Below, one piece after another: positions 1 to 8,776 of a stretch of DNA of 47,660 bases (its first letter is position 1; each line of letters begins with the position of its first letter). Position numbers and translations under genes: made by a program. The stretch is from Leifsonia sp. TF02-11 (GTDB taxonomy: Bacteria; Actinomycetota; Actinomycetes; Actinomycetales; Microbacteriaceae). The stretch spans positions 1-47,660 of the forward strand of contig NZ_JAGEKP010000021.1 of NCBI RefSeq assembly GCF_017565305.1. Direction: 5' to 3'. Under the pieces are notes generated by a model. The model ran no database searches. It worked only from the letters and a program-made list of their open reading frames with translations, and was not told the DNA's origin.

Positions 1-1137
1 CCACTTCAACCTGTCAGAAACATCGTCGCCTGGCCGGAAGCCGACAAGGCCCCCGACCTCGACCGCATCCTGCGGCCCCTCGCCTACTGCTGGAAGTGCG
101 GCGAGATGCGCGAGTCGGTCCAGTCCTTCAAGCCGGGCCGCACGGTCGGCCGCTACCGCCAGGCCTACGTCTACTGCTGCCCCGGCTGCGGCTCCATCGT
201 CGAGCCGGGCTACCTCCCCGCGTCCGTCGCGATCGACTGGTCCATCCCGGGCCGTCCGATCGGTGACCGCCTCAAGCCGAAGACCCGGCTGCGCGTGGCC
301 GCCGGAGTCGCCCGCTACTGGGGACCGACGCACCTGGAGGCGGCAGGCAACACCTACGACGCCGCCGACCCGCGCCACCCGCACCACGGCGAAGCCGACG
401 CCTACTACCGCAGCTGGCCCATCACCGAGCCGCTGAAGGCGCTCCACACGAGCAACTCCAAGGCACTCGCCGTCCCCGTCGACGGCCGCGACGGCAAGAG
501 CGCCTACCCCGTCGACGAGGCGCTGCGCACCCAGACCACTCGCCTGGAGACCGCGCTCGCCTACGCACCCGAGCGCACGCCGTTCATCGCCGAGATGTAC
601 GGCACTGGCACCGCACGCCCCGTCACCGAAGCCGCCGGCACTTTCACGGCCGGAGGCAACCACCACGCCCTGGTGACCCCGTTCGTCACCCAGTTCCGTG
701 ACCGGGTGCGCGACTTCGACCCGTACGCCGAGCCGATGCGGACCGTGGTCGCCGACGGCGCGAACCACGCCCTCATCCACCGCATGAACGGTGGCGGGGC
801 CGAGATGACCACGCCTGCCACGGAGCCGATGCGTACCCTGACCACCGCCGGGCACCAGGCAATCATGCAGCAGCCGCGCGGCCAGCGCGCACCGATCAGC
901 GCCAAGGACCTCGACGCCGCCATGGAGATGGTCCCTGACACCCTGCTGCGGATGTTCCTCCCCACCGAAGTCGCCGCCGGGATGGCCTTCCCCGCCGACT
1001 ACATGTGGCAGCCGACCAACCGGCTGAAGCCCGTCTCCCAGCGCGACATCACGAAGGCGGCTGGAAACGCGGTCTGCCCCCCGTGTGCCCGCGACATCGT
1101 CGGTATCTGCGTCGAGACGATGGGGCTGGTGGGATGA
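1..1137 (+). CDS. DNA (cytosine-5) methyltransferase, C-terminal part (5' truncated by window)
   Basis: The reading frame is open from base 1, so the true start lies upstream of the window. Near the start is a four-cysteine zinc-ribbon-like cluster (CWKC followed by CCPGC). The end carries the C5-methyltransferase closing block: a FLPTEVAAGMAFPADY segment, the position of the family's 'RLQ.FPDDY' motif, followed by AAGNAVCPP, matching motif X 'QIGNAVPP'. The catalytic PCQ motif and AdoMet-binding loop would be upstream and are not seen. The family transfers a methyl group from S-adenosylmethionine to C5 of cytosine. The stop overlaps the next gene's start (ATGA), so the two are translationally coupled. 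On a mobile element it probably masks the DNA from host restriction. The zinc ribbon inserted in the target-recognition part is unusual for short Dcm enzymes but fits phage/plasmid types. Confidence 0.8.
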   Translation, partial: PLQPVRNIVAWPEADKAPDLDRILRPLAYCWKCGEMRESVQSFKPGRTVGRYRQAYVYCCPGCGSIVEPGYLPASVAIDWSIPGRPIGDRLKPKTRLRVAAGVARYWGPTHLEAAGNTYDAADPRHPHHGEADAYYRSWPITEPLKALHTSNSKALAVPVDGRDGKSAYPVDEALRTQTTRLETALAYAPERTPFIAEMYGTGTARPVTEAAGTFTAGGNHHALVTPFVTQFRDRVRDFDPYAEPMRTVVADGANHALIHRMNGGGAEMTTPATEPMRTLTTAGHQAIMQQPRGQRAPISAKDLDAAMEMVPDTLLRMFLPTEVAAGMAFPADYMWQPTNRLKPVSQRDITKAAGNAVCPPCARDIVGICVETMGLVG

Positions 1138-2033
1138 GCGCCCCGGCATCCCTTCTCTCGCAGCGGTGGGGGTTCCGCCAGCACAGCTGGCGGCACCCCG
1201 CCGATGGCGGGTTCCATGCCCCGTCCTTCGACGTCGTGCGGCTGCCCGAGCAGCTCGCACGCGATTTCGTCACCCGGCACCACTACGCCGCATCCTTCCC
1301 CGCCGCCAGGTTCAGCTACGGACTGACGACCACCGACGACCGCCTCGCCGTCGACGGCGCCACCGTCGGCGGCCGCGCCCTGGTCGGCGTCGCGGTCCTC
1401 AGCATTCCGATGCGCGCCAGCGTGCTGAGCAACGTCTTCCCGGAGCTGCAGCCGAACATGCAGACGCTCGAGCTCGGTCGGCTCGTCCTCACCGACACAC
1501 CAGCGAACGCCGAGTCTTGGTTCCTGCGCCGCGTCTTCGAAAGCGCAGCCGCCGAGGGCATCCGCGGAGTCGTGTCCTTCTCTGACCCCATGCCCCGCAC
1601 CCGCACCATCGTCGACCAGAACGGCAACGAGCGCGTCGACGAGTACAAGGCCGGTCACATAGGGGTCTGCTACCAGGCTACGAACGCGCTGGCCCTCGGA
1701 CGCTCCACCCGCCGGACCCTGACCTACCTGCCGCGTCACGGTCTCGTTCTCAGCGACCGCACCCTGCAGAAGATCCGCGCCCAGGAGTCCGGCGCTGACG
1801 GCGCGGAACGCCGCCTCGTCGCCCTTGGTGCACCAGCTCGACGCGCCAACGAGAACCCTTCCACCTGGCTCCGTCATGCACTCCAGGAGCTGCAAGTCAC
1901 GCGCGTGAGACACCCGGGTAACTACCGCTACGCGTGGGCGATCGGCTCGCCCAGCGAGAGGCGTCGCACGCGGATCGGACTGCCCCGCACCCCGTACGCC
2001 AAGCCCGACCAGGATCTGCTCGCGCTGTTGTAG
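1134..2033 (+). CDS. Mom-like GNAT-fold DNA modification protein
   Basis: 299 aa from the ATG at 1134, which overlaps the preceding stop; the longer open frame back to 1005 runs inside the methyltransferase and is discarded. Features seen: an RHHYAASFP segment near residue 45, a LELGRLVLTD strand, an NAESWFLRR helix, VVSFSDP, and GHIGVCYQATNALALG. The sequence 'NAES.FL ... VSFSDP ... GH.G..YQA.N' is the signature I associate with Mom-family proteins of phages. These have a GNAT fold and hypermodify adenine to block restriction. Coupling to a cytosine methyltransferase strengthens a DNA-protection role. The modification it would make is not readable from sequence. A generic N-acetyltransferase is the alternative. 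Confidence 0.65.
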   Translation: MSAPASLLSQRWGFRQHSWRHPADGGFHAPSFDVVRLPEQLARDFVTRHHYAASFPAARFSYGLTTTDDRLAVDGATVGGRALVGVAVLSIPMRASVLSNVFPELQPNMQTLELGRLVLTDTPANAESWFLRRVFESAAAEGIRGVVSFSDPMPRTRTIVDQNGNERVDEYKAGHIGVCYQATNALALGRSTRRTLTYLPRHGLVLSDRTLQKIRAQESGADGAERRLVALGAPARRANENPSTWLRHALQELQVTRVRHPGNYRYAWAIGSPSERRRTRIGLPRTPYAKPDQDLLALL

Positions 2034-2040
2034 CCGCCAG

Positions 2041-2060
2041 GGCCGGCCCGCGGGCCGGCG
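2041..2060 (+). terminator. GC-rich palindrome after the modification genes
   Basis: A perfect 18-nt palindrome (GCCGGCCCG and its complement, 2042-2059) starts 8 bases after the stop of the Mom-like gene. It would fold into a strong stem in RNA but has no U-run, so it is only a plausible terminator or 3' stabiliser. Confidence 0.4.
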
Positions 2061-2380
2061 TGAAGGCAGGCTCCGCCGCCCTCACGCTCCCGCGGCCGAG
2101 GCGAGCAGCGCGACGACCAGCTGACGAGGAACGGGACGGGTAGCCGGAGCATCGAGAGGGGGAATCGTACTAGCGGCCGCTCTCCGCCTGTCAAGGGCCG
2201 CTCCCTCCCCTGCATCTCGAAATGGTCGGGGAAGGTGCTCCGCACCTGCGATCCAAGACTCGTGCGCGCTGGGGGTCGGTCGGAACCCTTGACAGGCTCC
2301 GGCGTCCGCCAAGTCGGTCCCCTTATTCGATGATCCGCCCACCTCTGATTCCGCGGACACCTAACGAAAGGGAAGAACCG
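2061..2380. other. 320-bp intergenic region with long-range inverted repeat
   Basis: No convincing gene. It contains an exact 12-bp inverted repeat, GCCTGTCAAGGG at 2186-2197 and CCCTTGACAGGC at 2286-2297, whose arms read TTGACA outward and inward like -35 boxes. A small perfect hairpin (AGGTGC/GCACCT) lies at 2233-2247. I see no good -10 at standard spacing behind the TTGACA at 2289. It most likely holds the promoter and operator of the peptide operon starting at 2381. Confidence 0.45.
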
Positions 2381-2479
2381 ATGAACACGCAGAACACCAC
2401 CAGCAGCTTCGACCAGATCGGCGGCTACGAGGTCCCCGTCGACCCGATGGACCTCCTCGGCTGCGACTCCTGCCAGTAA
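2381..2479 (+). CDS. CDxCQ small peptide, copy 1 (32 aa)
   Basis: A 32-aa ORF with a clear ribosome site (AAAGGGAAG) before the ATG. Its last 19 residues follow the pattern GGYxVPxDPMDxLxCDxCQ and end exactly at the stop codon. A second ORF at 20114-20245 ends with the same pattern (14 of 19 residues identical, with synonymous codon changes), so this is a real conserved peptide. The N-terminal 13 residues are polar and share little with copy 2. No signal peptide or membrane segment is seen. The CxxC could bind metal, form a disulfide or be a modification site. It heads an operon with the 181-aa and 211-aa unknowns. Function unknown. Confidence 0.75.
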   Translation: MNTQNTTSSFDQIGGYEVPVDPMDLLGCDSCQ

Positions 2480-2514
2480 CCCCGACACCAGCCGACCGCG
2501 AGAGGAGAAGACCG

Positions 2515-3060
2515 ATGACCCCCTACACGCCGACCGAGATCCTGCAGGCAGGGATCGACCAGACGCGCGAGACGTTCGCTGACCTGTACGTCGCCACCGC
2601 CCGCGCCCGCAAGGCGATCGACTTCCACTGGCACCGTGCGAACGTCGACTCCGCGGTTGAGCCGATCGACGGCGAAGAGCGGCTGGCGGAGTACGCCGCC
2701 GGTGCCGGCTTCGGCAACGAGCTCGCCCTCCCCGCCCGCGCCGTCGACCTGACTCGTCTCACCGACGCCGGCCTGGCACTGTTCGCGATCGGCGCGCGCA
2801 TCGCCCTCCTCGAGCGAGACGAGCTGATCGCGGAGCACGAGCGACTCACCGAGCAGCTCCAGTGGGCTCGCAACCTCCCGACCAACGAGGAATGGCGTCG
2901 CTACGTCAGCACCCTGATCCGCAACCACGAGGCCTACCTCCACCGCCAGCAGCCGCTGGTCTCGACCCCCGTCACCCCGTCGGCATGGGCGGTCCGCGTC
3001 CCCGGCACCGACACCATCCTTCCCGCGGCCCCACAGAACACGCTGCCCGCGGCCGCCTAG
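2515..3060 (+). CDS. hypothetical protein in CDxCQ-peptide operon
   Basis: 181 aa, with a good ribosome site (GAGAGGAG) before the ATG, 35 bases after the peptide gene. It is predicted mostly helical: an amphipathic first half, a charged helix around residues 95-125 (LERDELIAEHERLTEQLQ) that could form a short coiled coil, and a Pro/Thr/Ala-rich tail. It has no signal peptide, membrane segment or catalytic motif that I recognise. It is cytoplasmic by appearance and probably co-transcribed with the peptide before it and the zinc-ribbon-like protein after it. Function unknown. Confidence 0.7.
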   Translation: MTPYTPTEILQAGIDQTRETFADLYVATARARKAIDFHWHRANVDSAVEPIDGEERLAEYAAGAGFGNELALPARAVDLTRLTDAGLALFAIGARIALLERDELIAEHERLTEQLQWARNLPTNEEWRRYVSTLIRNHEAYLHRQQPLVSTPVTPSAWAVRVPGTDTILPAAPQNTLPAAA

Positions 3061-3086
3061 ACCGCAGACTCTCGAAAGGAACCCTC

Positions 3087-3722
3087 ATGGCCACCAAGAA
3101 CGACGCAACTTGGCTCCAGCGCAAGCTCACCAAGCTCTGCCCCAACATCACCGTTACCGTCGACCGCGACGCGCAGAACAACCTGATCGTCACAGGCAGC
3201 AGCACTCTCGGCTCGTTCACCGAACGCAGCGCCGACCACGACGTCGACAGCCGGGACGGGTTCTACCAGGCCGTACGCGGATACTTCCTCGACCTCGACA
3301 ACGACACCGCCCGCGCAGCCGTCAAGGCAGCCGTACCGGAGTTGCCGTACCCGACTCTCCCGCTGACCGGGTTCGAGCCTTCCGGAACCACCAGCCCGGA
3401 CGACCAGAACGGCGTCGACTACATCGGCTGCGGAGCAGCTGAGTGCGCCGGAGATTGGGACGTGTCTTACCTCGCAGCAGACGGCCACCTTTGGGACAGC
3501 GCACGGGTCGACGCGGCCGAAGAGAACGACGTCCTTGCTGGTTACACCGTCTGCAACCACTGCGGCCGCGTCTACCCCAACGCGCACCGCTACCAAGGCC
3601 CGATGCCCACCGTCGCTCGCATCGACGTCACCACCGACATCTGGCTCGACGCGCTCGACTTCTACAACCACCGCACCTTCGCCACCCAGCTCACCCGGGC
3701 CGCTAACCAGAAGGAGCGGTGA
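3087..3722 (+). CDS. hypothetical protein with C-terminal CxxC motif
   Basis: 211 aa from the ATG at 3087, preceded by GAAAGGA; the in-frame extension back to 2862 overlaps the previous gene and lacks a ribosome site. Residues 1-80 look like a small alpha/beta domain (ITVTVDRDAQNNLIVTGSS). The C-terminal half has IGCGAAEC and later VCNHCGRVYPN, so four cysteines could bind zinc. No known catalytic signature. It is the last gene of the peptide operon and is followed by a strong stem-loop. Function unknown; a nucleic-acid or protein-binding zinc ribbon is possible. Confidence 0.7.
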   Translation: MATKNDATWLQRKLTKLCPNITVTVDRDAQNNLIVTGSSTLGSFTERSADHDVDSRDGFYQAVRGYFLDLDNDTARAAVKAAVPELPYPTLPLTGFEPSGTTSPDDQNGVDYIGCGAAECAGDWDVSYLAADGHLWDSARVDAAEENDVLAGYTVCNHCGRVYPNAHRYQGPMPTVARIDVTTDIWLDALDFYNHRTFATQLTRAANQKER

Positions 3723-3740
3723 ACCATCTGACGGCTGGCA

Positions 3741-3791
3741 ACGACGAAGCGGCGGGGAGAACCGTAGTGGTTCCCCCCGCCGCTTCGTCGT
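3741..3791. terminator. strong bidirectional stem-loop between convergent genes
   Basis: A near-perfect inverted repeat: ACGACGAAGCGGCGGGG on the left and its complement on the right, around a short loop that itself contains AACC/GGTT. It sits between convergent genes and probably ends transcripts from both sides. Confidence 0.7.
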
Positions 3792-3807
3792 GAGCGCGGT
3801 CCGCTGA

Positions 3808-4284
3808 TTACGCGGCCACGTGCTCGCCGTCGCCCTCGGACTCGAACGATTCTTCCGCGGGAGCCTGCGACGTCGCGACGTTGGGCCACGACGGCCCAGC
3901 AACCTCCGACGTCGGCTGCTGCTCCGCCGGCGCGCCTGCGGCCGGCGCCGCGTCGACCAGCTTCGACAGTCGCGTGACCTCCGCCGTGCTGATCCCCAGC
4001 AGCTCTGCGATAGTGGCGACCGTCTCCAACGAGCGCAGCTCCGCGATCACCTTGCCCTGCTGCAGCTCGAGCGCGCCCTGCTGCGCGTCGAACTCCCGCA
4101 TGGCCTCCTCGCGCTGCGCCGCGAGCTGATCGAGCTTGTCGAGCGAGAGGTAGTACGACGTCGCCGCATCTTCGATACGGGCTTCCTTCTTCTTCTGCTC
4201 CTCCAGCTGCGCTGCACGCGCGGCACGCGCACGCTCACGCGCGAGCGTGGATGCGGACTTGGGCTTCGTGGTCTTTGCCGACAT
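3808..4284 (-). CDS. coiled-coil/HTH protein divergent from the relaxase (possible relaxosome accessory factor)
   Basis: 158 aa from the ATG at 4284, chosen because GAAGGAG lies 7 bases upstream; a GTG at 4290 adds two residues. The N-terminus is Lys/Arg-rich (residues 1-40) and runs into a long charged helix. A compact segment TIAELLGISTAEVTRLSKLV looks like a helix-turn-helix. The tail is Pro/Ala/Glu-rich and acidic. It lies divergent to the relaxase across a repeat-rich intergenic region, the usual position for an oriT-binding accessory protein. That role is inferred from position and the HTH-like segment. A transcriptional regulator of the relaxase is the alternative. Confidence 0.6.
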   Translation of the reverse strand: MSAKTTKPKSASTLARERARAARAAQLEEQKKKEARIEDAATSYYLSLDKLDQLAAQREEAMREFDAQQGALELQQGKVIAELRSLETVATIAELLGISTAEVTRLSKLVDAAPAAGAPAEQQPTSEVAGPSWPNVATSQAPAEESFESEGDGEHVAA

Positions 4285-4647
4285 GGGCACACTCCTTCAT
4301 CGAGTTGTCCATGCTCAACCTCCACTTGAGCACCTAACGCCGCGATTCTATCCGGCCGCCGGCCCTCGCCGCAGGCGGCGAAACACTTCCGGCAGCCAGG
4401 CCATCACGCGCACGAGCATCGCAAGAACCAAAGAGCCAGCATCATCCAACAGCTCACCTTTCAGAGCAGGCAGCATCCAGCGACAGTCAATCGCAGAGCC
4501 ATGCGAAAGCCAGTCTCAGAGCAGCGACCAGCTACACTGAGACACCAGGAACAACACACCTCTTGCACTAGCAGTGTGCGGAACGGCCAAGCAGGAGCAA
4601 AAGGGCTGATAAGCCCGCGAATCTGATCCGAAAGGGGGCGGCTGCCG
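4285..4647. other. candidate origin of transfer (oriT) region
   Basis: A 360-bp non-coding gap directly upstream of the relaxase gene, somewhat richer in A and C than its surroundings. It contains the inverted repeats TGCTCAA/TTGAGCA (4312-4332) and GTCTCAG/CTGAGAC (4513-4543), and two nearby copies of TCAGAGCAG (about 4457 and 4516). Position and repeats fit oriT plus the divergent promoters. I cannot place the nick site. Confidence 0.5.
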
Positions 4648-7600
4648 ATGATGACAGTCCACGTCCTCCACGCCGGAGACGGGTACACCTACCTCACCCG
4701 GCAGGTCGCTTCTCACGACCAGACACGCAAACGCGGCGAAGAACTCACCGACTACTACACCGCCGAGGGCAACCCTGCCGGCGTCTGGTTCGGCAAGGGA
4801 GCGGCAGCGCTCGGGATGTCCGGCGAGGTCTCCGAGGAGCAGATGAAAGCCCTCTTTGGTGAGGGGTTGCGCCCGGACGCGGACGAGTTCATCAAGGCCA
4901 AGATCGCCGAGGGAATGAGCGCGAAGGAAGCTCACGCGGCCGCGCGTCTGGGACGACGATTCATGGTGCCGCAGACCGGGACCGACGAGTGGGCGAAGAT
5001 GGTGGGCGCGGCCTACCGCGAGTTCCGCACCGCTCACGGCCGCGTTCCCGAGCCGGGCGTCGAGCGCGATCTGATCCGCTGGGACCTCGCCACTGCCCAC
5101 CTGCAGGAGCAGCTGGGACGGGCACCGAAGGACAACGAAGTGTCCCGTTTCCTTGCCACGATCGGCAAGCAGGACCGTCAGCCTGTCGCCGGGTATGACC
5201 TGGTGTTCACCCCCTCCAAGAGCTTCTCCGTGCTCTGGATCCTCGCCGACAAGGAACGCTCCCAGCAGCTACACGAGATCCACAACGACGCCGTCCGAAT
5301 GACCCTCAGCTGGATCGAGCAGGAAGCGGGAAAGACGCGCGTCGGCGCCGGCGGGATCGCCCAGATGGACACGCACGGGCTCACAGTGACGATGTTCGAG
5401 CACTTTGACTCCCGGTCCGGTGACCCCAACCTGCACACCCACGCGGCCGTCTCCACGAAGGTCCAAGGCATCGACGGCAAGTGGCGGAGCCTGGACGGAC
5501 GCATCCTCCACAACCTCGGCGTCGCCGCCTCCGAGCGGTACAACATGCTCGTCCAGGTGCTGTCCATGCAGCGCCTCGGGCTGGCCTGGACCGACACCAG
5601 CCGCGGCCGCGACAAGCGCCCCGTTCCGGAGATTGCCGGCGTCGACCAGGACCTGTGCCGGGCGCGCTCCAGCCGCAGAGTCGCCATCGAAGACGAGTAC
5701 GCCAAGCTCGTCAAGGAGTACGTCACCACCCACGGCCACACTCCCCCGCGCAAGGCGCAGCAGGCCATGTTGGAGAAGGCGAACTTGGCCACACGCGAAG
5801 CCAAAGACCAGCTGCGCAGCCTGGACGAGATTCGCGACACCGAGGCCGAGTTCGCCGAACAATACCTCGGTGCGGGCGGCACCCAAACCATGCTCGACGC
5901 CGCATTCAGTGCGACCGATATCGGCGAACGCGCCCGCATCCTGGAGCCGATGAACCTCGACCAGGTCGCCGAGTACGTGCTGCGCAACGTCGAGAACTCA
6001 CGCACCACCTGGCGCATCGACCACCTCGAGGCCGAAGCCAACCGAGCCGTCGCCGCGTACTTCACCACCCACCCCGACCTCGACCCGCTCACCTTCCGCG
6101 ACGCCCTCCTGCAGCGAACGGTCGACCTCTCAGTGCGGCTGACCGCGGACGAACCGAACCCGGTTCCCGCGGCGCTGCAGCTCGCCAACGGGTCCTCGAT
6201 CTACCGCCTTTACCGCGGCGAGACCTACACCTCACAGCGGATCCTTGACACCGAAGAACGCCTGGTCCAGGCAGCACCGACCACCGCCGGATTCCGCGTC
6301 CCGGAAGACGTTTTCGACGCGACCCTCGCGCAGGTGAACGCCGCTCAGATCGCCGCTGGCAAGTACGCGCTCGACCCGACCCAGGCTGCACTCGCCCGCC
6401 ACTTCGCCTGCAATGGTGGACTCATCGACATCGGAATCGGCCCCGCGGGAACCGGCAAGACCACCTCCATGCGCGCCTTCGCCCGCGCCGTTGAAGCCGC
6501 CGGCGGCCGCGTGCTCGCCGTCGCACCCTCGGCCGCGGCGTCGACCGTCCTGGCGGAAGAGATCGACGTCGAAGCCGACACCGCCGACAAGCTCATCCAG
6601 ATCCACACCACCGGAACGCCCGAACAGCGCGCCAGCGACCGGTACCGCATCGACGCCAACACCGTGCTCCTGATCGACGAGGCCGGCATGGCGAGCCTCC
6701 CCATGTACGCCAAGCTCCTAGAACTGGCAGAAGCTCACGGAGCCAGCATCAAGGCCCTCGGCGACTACCAACAGCTGGCCGCTGTCGAAGCCGGCGGCAC
6801 GCTGCGGCTACTCGACAAGACCGTCGGCGCCGTCGCACTCGAACACGTCTACCGGTTCGTCGACCAGGAAGAAGCCGCAGCCACGCTGCGCCTGCGGGAC
6901 GGCAAGGAGACCGCACTCGACTTCTACGTCACCCGCGGCCGCACTCACGGTGGACTGCGGATGACGCTGCTGGAGGACATCTACGACGCCTTCCTGCGCG
7001 ACGAGGCCGACGGCAAGGAAGCGCTCATGCTGGCGGCCACGAACGAGGAAGTCGTCGCGCTCTCCGCCCGCGCCCGCATCGACAAGATCGCGGCCGGAAC
7101 CGTCTCCCCTGAGGGCCCGACCCTGCACGACGGCAACCGCGCCGGCGTCGGCGACCGGATCGTCACCCGCGACAACAACCGGCGATTGCGCGCCAACCAG
7201 GGCAAGGACTTCGTCGCCAACGGTGACCTCTGGCACGTCCTCGAAGTCGGCGACGACGGTTCGCTGAAGGTCAAGAGCATCCGCCACGAGGGCGTCGTGA
7301 CGCTCCCGGCCTGGTACGTGGCCGAGCACGTCGAGTTGGGCTACGCCACCACCGTCAACCGCTCCCAGGGCATGACCGTCGACACCACCCACACGATGAT
7401 CGACCCGGACGGGACTGCCCGCGAACAGCTGTACGTGGCAGCGACGCGCGGCCGCCAGGGCAACCACCTGTACGTGATCACCGACGACACGTTGGCCGCC
7501 GACGGCCACAGCCCTGACCGGGATAAGGACTCCATCCTCCACGGCCTCGAACGAGTCCTCGCCCGCGAACAGGCAGAGCTCTCCGCTACCGAGACACTAG

Positions 7601-8421
7601 AGCAGGAGCAGGAGGCTGCAAACTCGCTGCAGCGGCTCGTGCCTGCCTACGAGGACGCCAACGTACGCGTTCTCGGCGAAGTCACCAAGATGAAAATGGA
7701 GATCATCCTGCGCAGCGTGCTGGACCGCGACGCGGCCGGCCGCATCACCGACGACCCGGCGTGGGCGGCCCTTGCCGAACGTCTCGCCGCGCACGAAGCG
7801 CGCGGGTCGGACGTGCGAACGGTCCTCCGCAACGCCACAGCGAGCCGGGACATCGACGGCTTCAACGAAGCTCGGTCCTTGGCCAAGGTGCTCCACTACC
7901 GGGTCGGCGACCCCGCCGGCGTACCCACTATCGAACTGCCGTCGTGGATCACCCCGGCACCGGGAAGCGTCGGACACGACCCGACGGTGCGCGATTGGGT
8001 GAACCAGCAGGCCGACCTCATCGCCAACCGCATCAACGCCCTCACCGACCTCACCGAAGCGACCCGGCCTGTGTGGATGGAGTCGCTGGGCAGCGCCCCG
8101 GAGGACAGCACCCAGCGGGCACTTTGGCGGCGCAACCTGGCGCGGATCATCGCGTACCGCGACTATCACCACATCACCGCAGACACACCACTGGGGCCGC
8201 CACCTGCCCACGATGACCCAGCCTACGCAGACGCGTTGGCGGCCCTGCGAGAGCTTCGGGCGCCGGCGGCAACCAACGGCCGACCCACCGCAGAATCGTC
8301 CCCGGCCGATCGCGTCGACGTCGCGGAACGGGTGGACAACGTCACCGCGGCCCAGACCAGCCGCAGACCGCTCGACGTCGACGAGGAACCCCACCGCTCT
8401 CTCAGCGGGCCAGAGCTCTAA
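4648..8421 (+). CDS. traA: TraA/MobF relaxase-helicase
   Basis: 1257 aa. The N-terminus is a TrwC-type relaxase: tyrosines at about residues 13-15 and again in TDYYTAEGNPAGVWFGKGAAALG are candidates for the DNA-linked catalytic tyrosine, and the metal-binding histidine triad is H252, H263 and H265 (EHFDSR...LHTHAAV). The C-terminal half is a RecD-like superfamily 1 helicase: Walker A GPAGTGKTT with K604, Walker B LLIDEAG at about 674-680, and a late VNRSQGMT block. The family nicks oriT, stays bound to the 5' end, unwinds the strand and pilots it into the secretion channel. The start at the first of two ATGs is supported by GAAAGGGGG upstream. It has its own transcription unit, closed by a terminator at 8439. 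Confidence 0.92.
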   Translation: MMTVHVLHAGDGYTYLTRQVASHDQTRKRGEELTDYYTAEGNPAGVWFGKGAAALGMSGEVSEEQMKALFGEGLRPDADEFIKAKIAEGMSAKEAHAAARLGRRFMVPQTGTDEWAKMVGAAYREFRTAHGRVPEPGVERDLIRWDLATAHLQEQLGRAPKDNEVSRFLATIGKQDRQPVAGYDLVFTPSKSFSVLWILADKERSQQLHEIHNDAVRMTLSWIEQEAGKTRVGAGGIAQMDTHGLTVTMFEHFDSRSGDPNLHTHAAVSTKVQGIDGKWRSLDGRILHNLGVAASERYNMLVQVLSMQRLGLAWTDTSRGRDKRPVPEIAGVDQDLCRARSSRRVAIEDEYAKLVKEYVTTHGHTPPRKAQQAMLEKANLATREAKDQLRSLDEIRDTEAEFAEQYLGAGGTQTMLDAAFSATDIGERARILEPMNLDQVAEYVLRNVENSRTTWRIDHLEAEANRAVAAYFTTHPDLDPLTFRDALLQRTVDLSVRLTADEPNPVPAALQLANGSSIYRLYRGETYTSQRILDTEERLVQAAPTTAGFRVPEDVFDATLAQVNAAQIAAGKYALDPTQAALARHFACNGGLIDIGIGPAGTGKTTSMRAFARAVEAAGGRVLAVAPSAAASTVLAEEIDVEADTADKLIQIHTTGTPEQRASDRYRIDANTVLLIDEAGMASLPMYAKLLELAEAHGASIKALGDYQQLAAVEAGGTLRLLDKTVGAVALEHVYRFVDQEEAAATLRLRDGKETALDFYVTRGRTHGGLRMTLLEDIYDAFLRDEADGKEALMLAATNEEVVALSARARIDKIAAGTVSPEGPTLHDGNRAGVGDRIVTRDNNRRLRANQGKDFVANGDLWHVLEVGDDGSLKVKSIRHEGVVTLPAWYVAEHVELGYATTVNRSQGMTVDTTHTMIDPDGTAREQLYVAATRGRQGNHLYVITDDTLAADGHSPDRDKDSILHGLERVLAREQAELSATETLEQEQEAANSLQRLVPAYEDANVRVLGEVTKMKMEIILRSVLDRDAAGRITDDPAWAALAERLAAHEARGSDVRTVLRNATASRDIDGFNEARSLAKVLHYRVGDPAGVPTIELPSWITPAPGSVGHDPTVRDWVNQQADLIANRINALTDLTEATRPVWMESLGSAPEDSTQRALWRRNLARIIAYRDYHHITADTPLGPPPAHDDPAYADALAALRELRAPAATNGRPTAESSPADRVDVAERVDNVTAAQTSRRPLDVDEEPHRSLSGPEL

Positions 8422-8438
8422 CCGCCCGCCAGCACAGA

Positions 8439-8472
8439 ACGGCCGCCTCCGGGATCACCGGAGGCGGCCGTT
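8439..8472 (+). terminator. intrinsic terminator after relaxase gene
   Basis: Inverted repeat of AACGGCCGCCTCCGG with its complement around a 4-5 base loop, ending in a short T run. It lies 17 bases after the relaxase stop and also faces the end of the minus-strand transfer operon. Confidence 0.75.
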
Positions 8473-8500
8473 TGTACGCGGGATTGGTGGGGACGTCACA

Positions 8501-8776
8501 TCACGCAGTCGCCACGAGGGAAAGTCCTGAGGCTGCAACCGCGGGCGATGGCTCTCCCGCCTTGCGTGTGAGCGCGGTGCGGCGGATCAGAGTGTCAACG
8601 ATGGTAATGGTGCCGTTGCCGGCGGATGACGTTGTCGTCGTCAGTGTCCAGCCACGCAGGATGAGGGTGGCAAGACGCGTCTCACGCTCGCCGATCCGTC
8701 GCTCCTGTTCGGTGCTGGATGCTGGTCGGAAGGTGGTGACAACGGTGGTCACCGGAGAGTTGTCACCATCCCTCAT
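8501..8776 (-). CDS. small hypothetical protein, last gene of transfer operon
   Basis: 91 aa. The start ATG overlaps the stop of the preceding gene (ATGA), which supports real coupled translation. It has a Thr-rich beta-prone middle (ILRGWTLTTTTSSAGNGTITIVDTLIRR) and an Arg/Glu-rich segment before it. No membrane segment or recognised domain. As the terminal gene of the conjugation operon it may be an accessory transfer protein. Function unknown. Confidence 0.55.
   Translation of the reverse strand: MRDGDNSPVTTVVTTFRPASSTEQERRIGERETRLATLILRGWTLTTTTSSAGNGTITIVDTLIRRTALTRKAGEPSPAVAASGLSLVATA

Noticed and set aside
2381-2479. Cys-containing leader for cysteine-responsive attenuation
   Set aside because: Attenuation leaders rely on runs of one codon. 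Here the whole GGYxVPxDPMD pattern is conserved with synonymous changes and there is no competing hairpin before the next gene.
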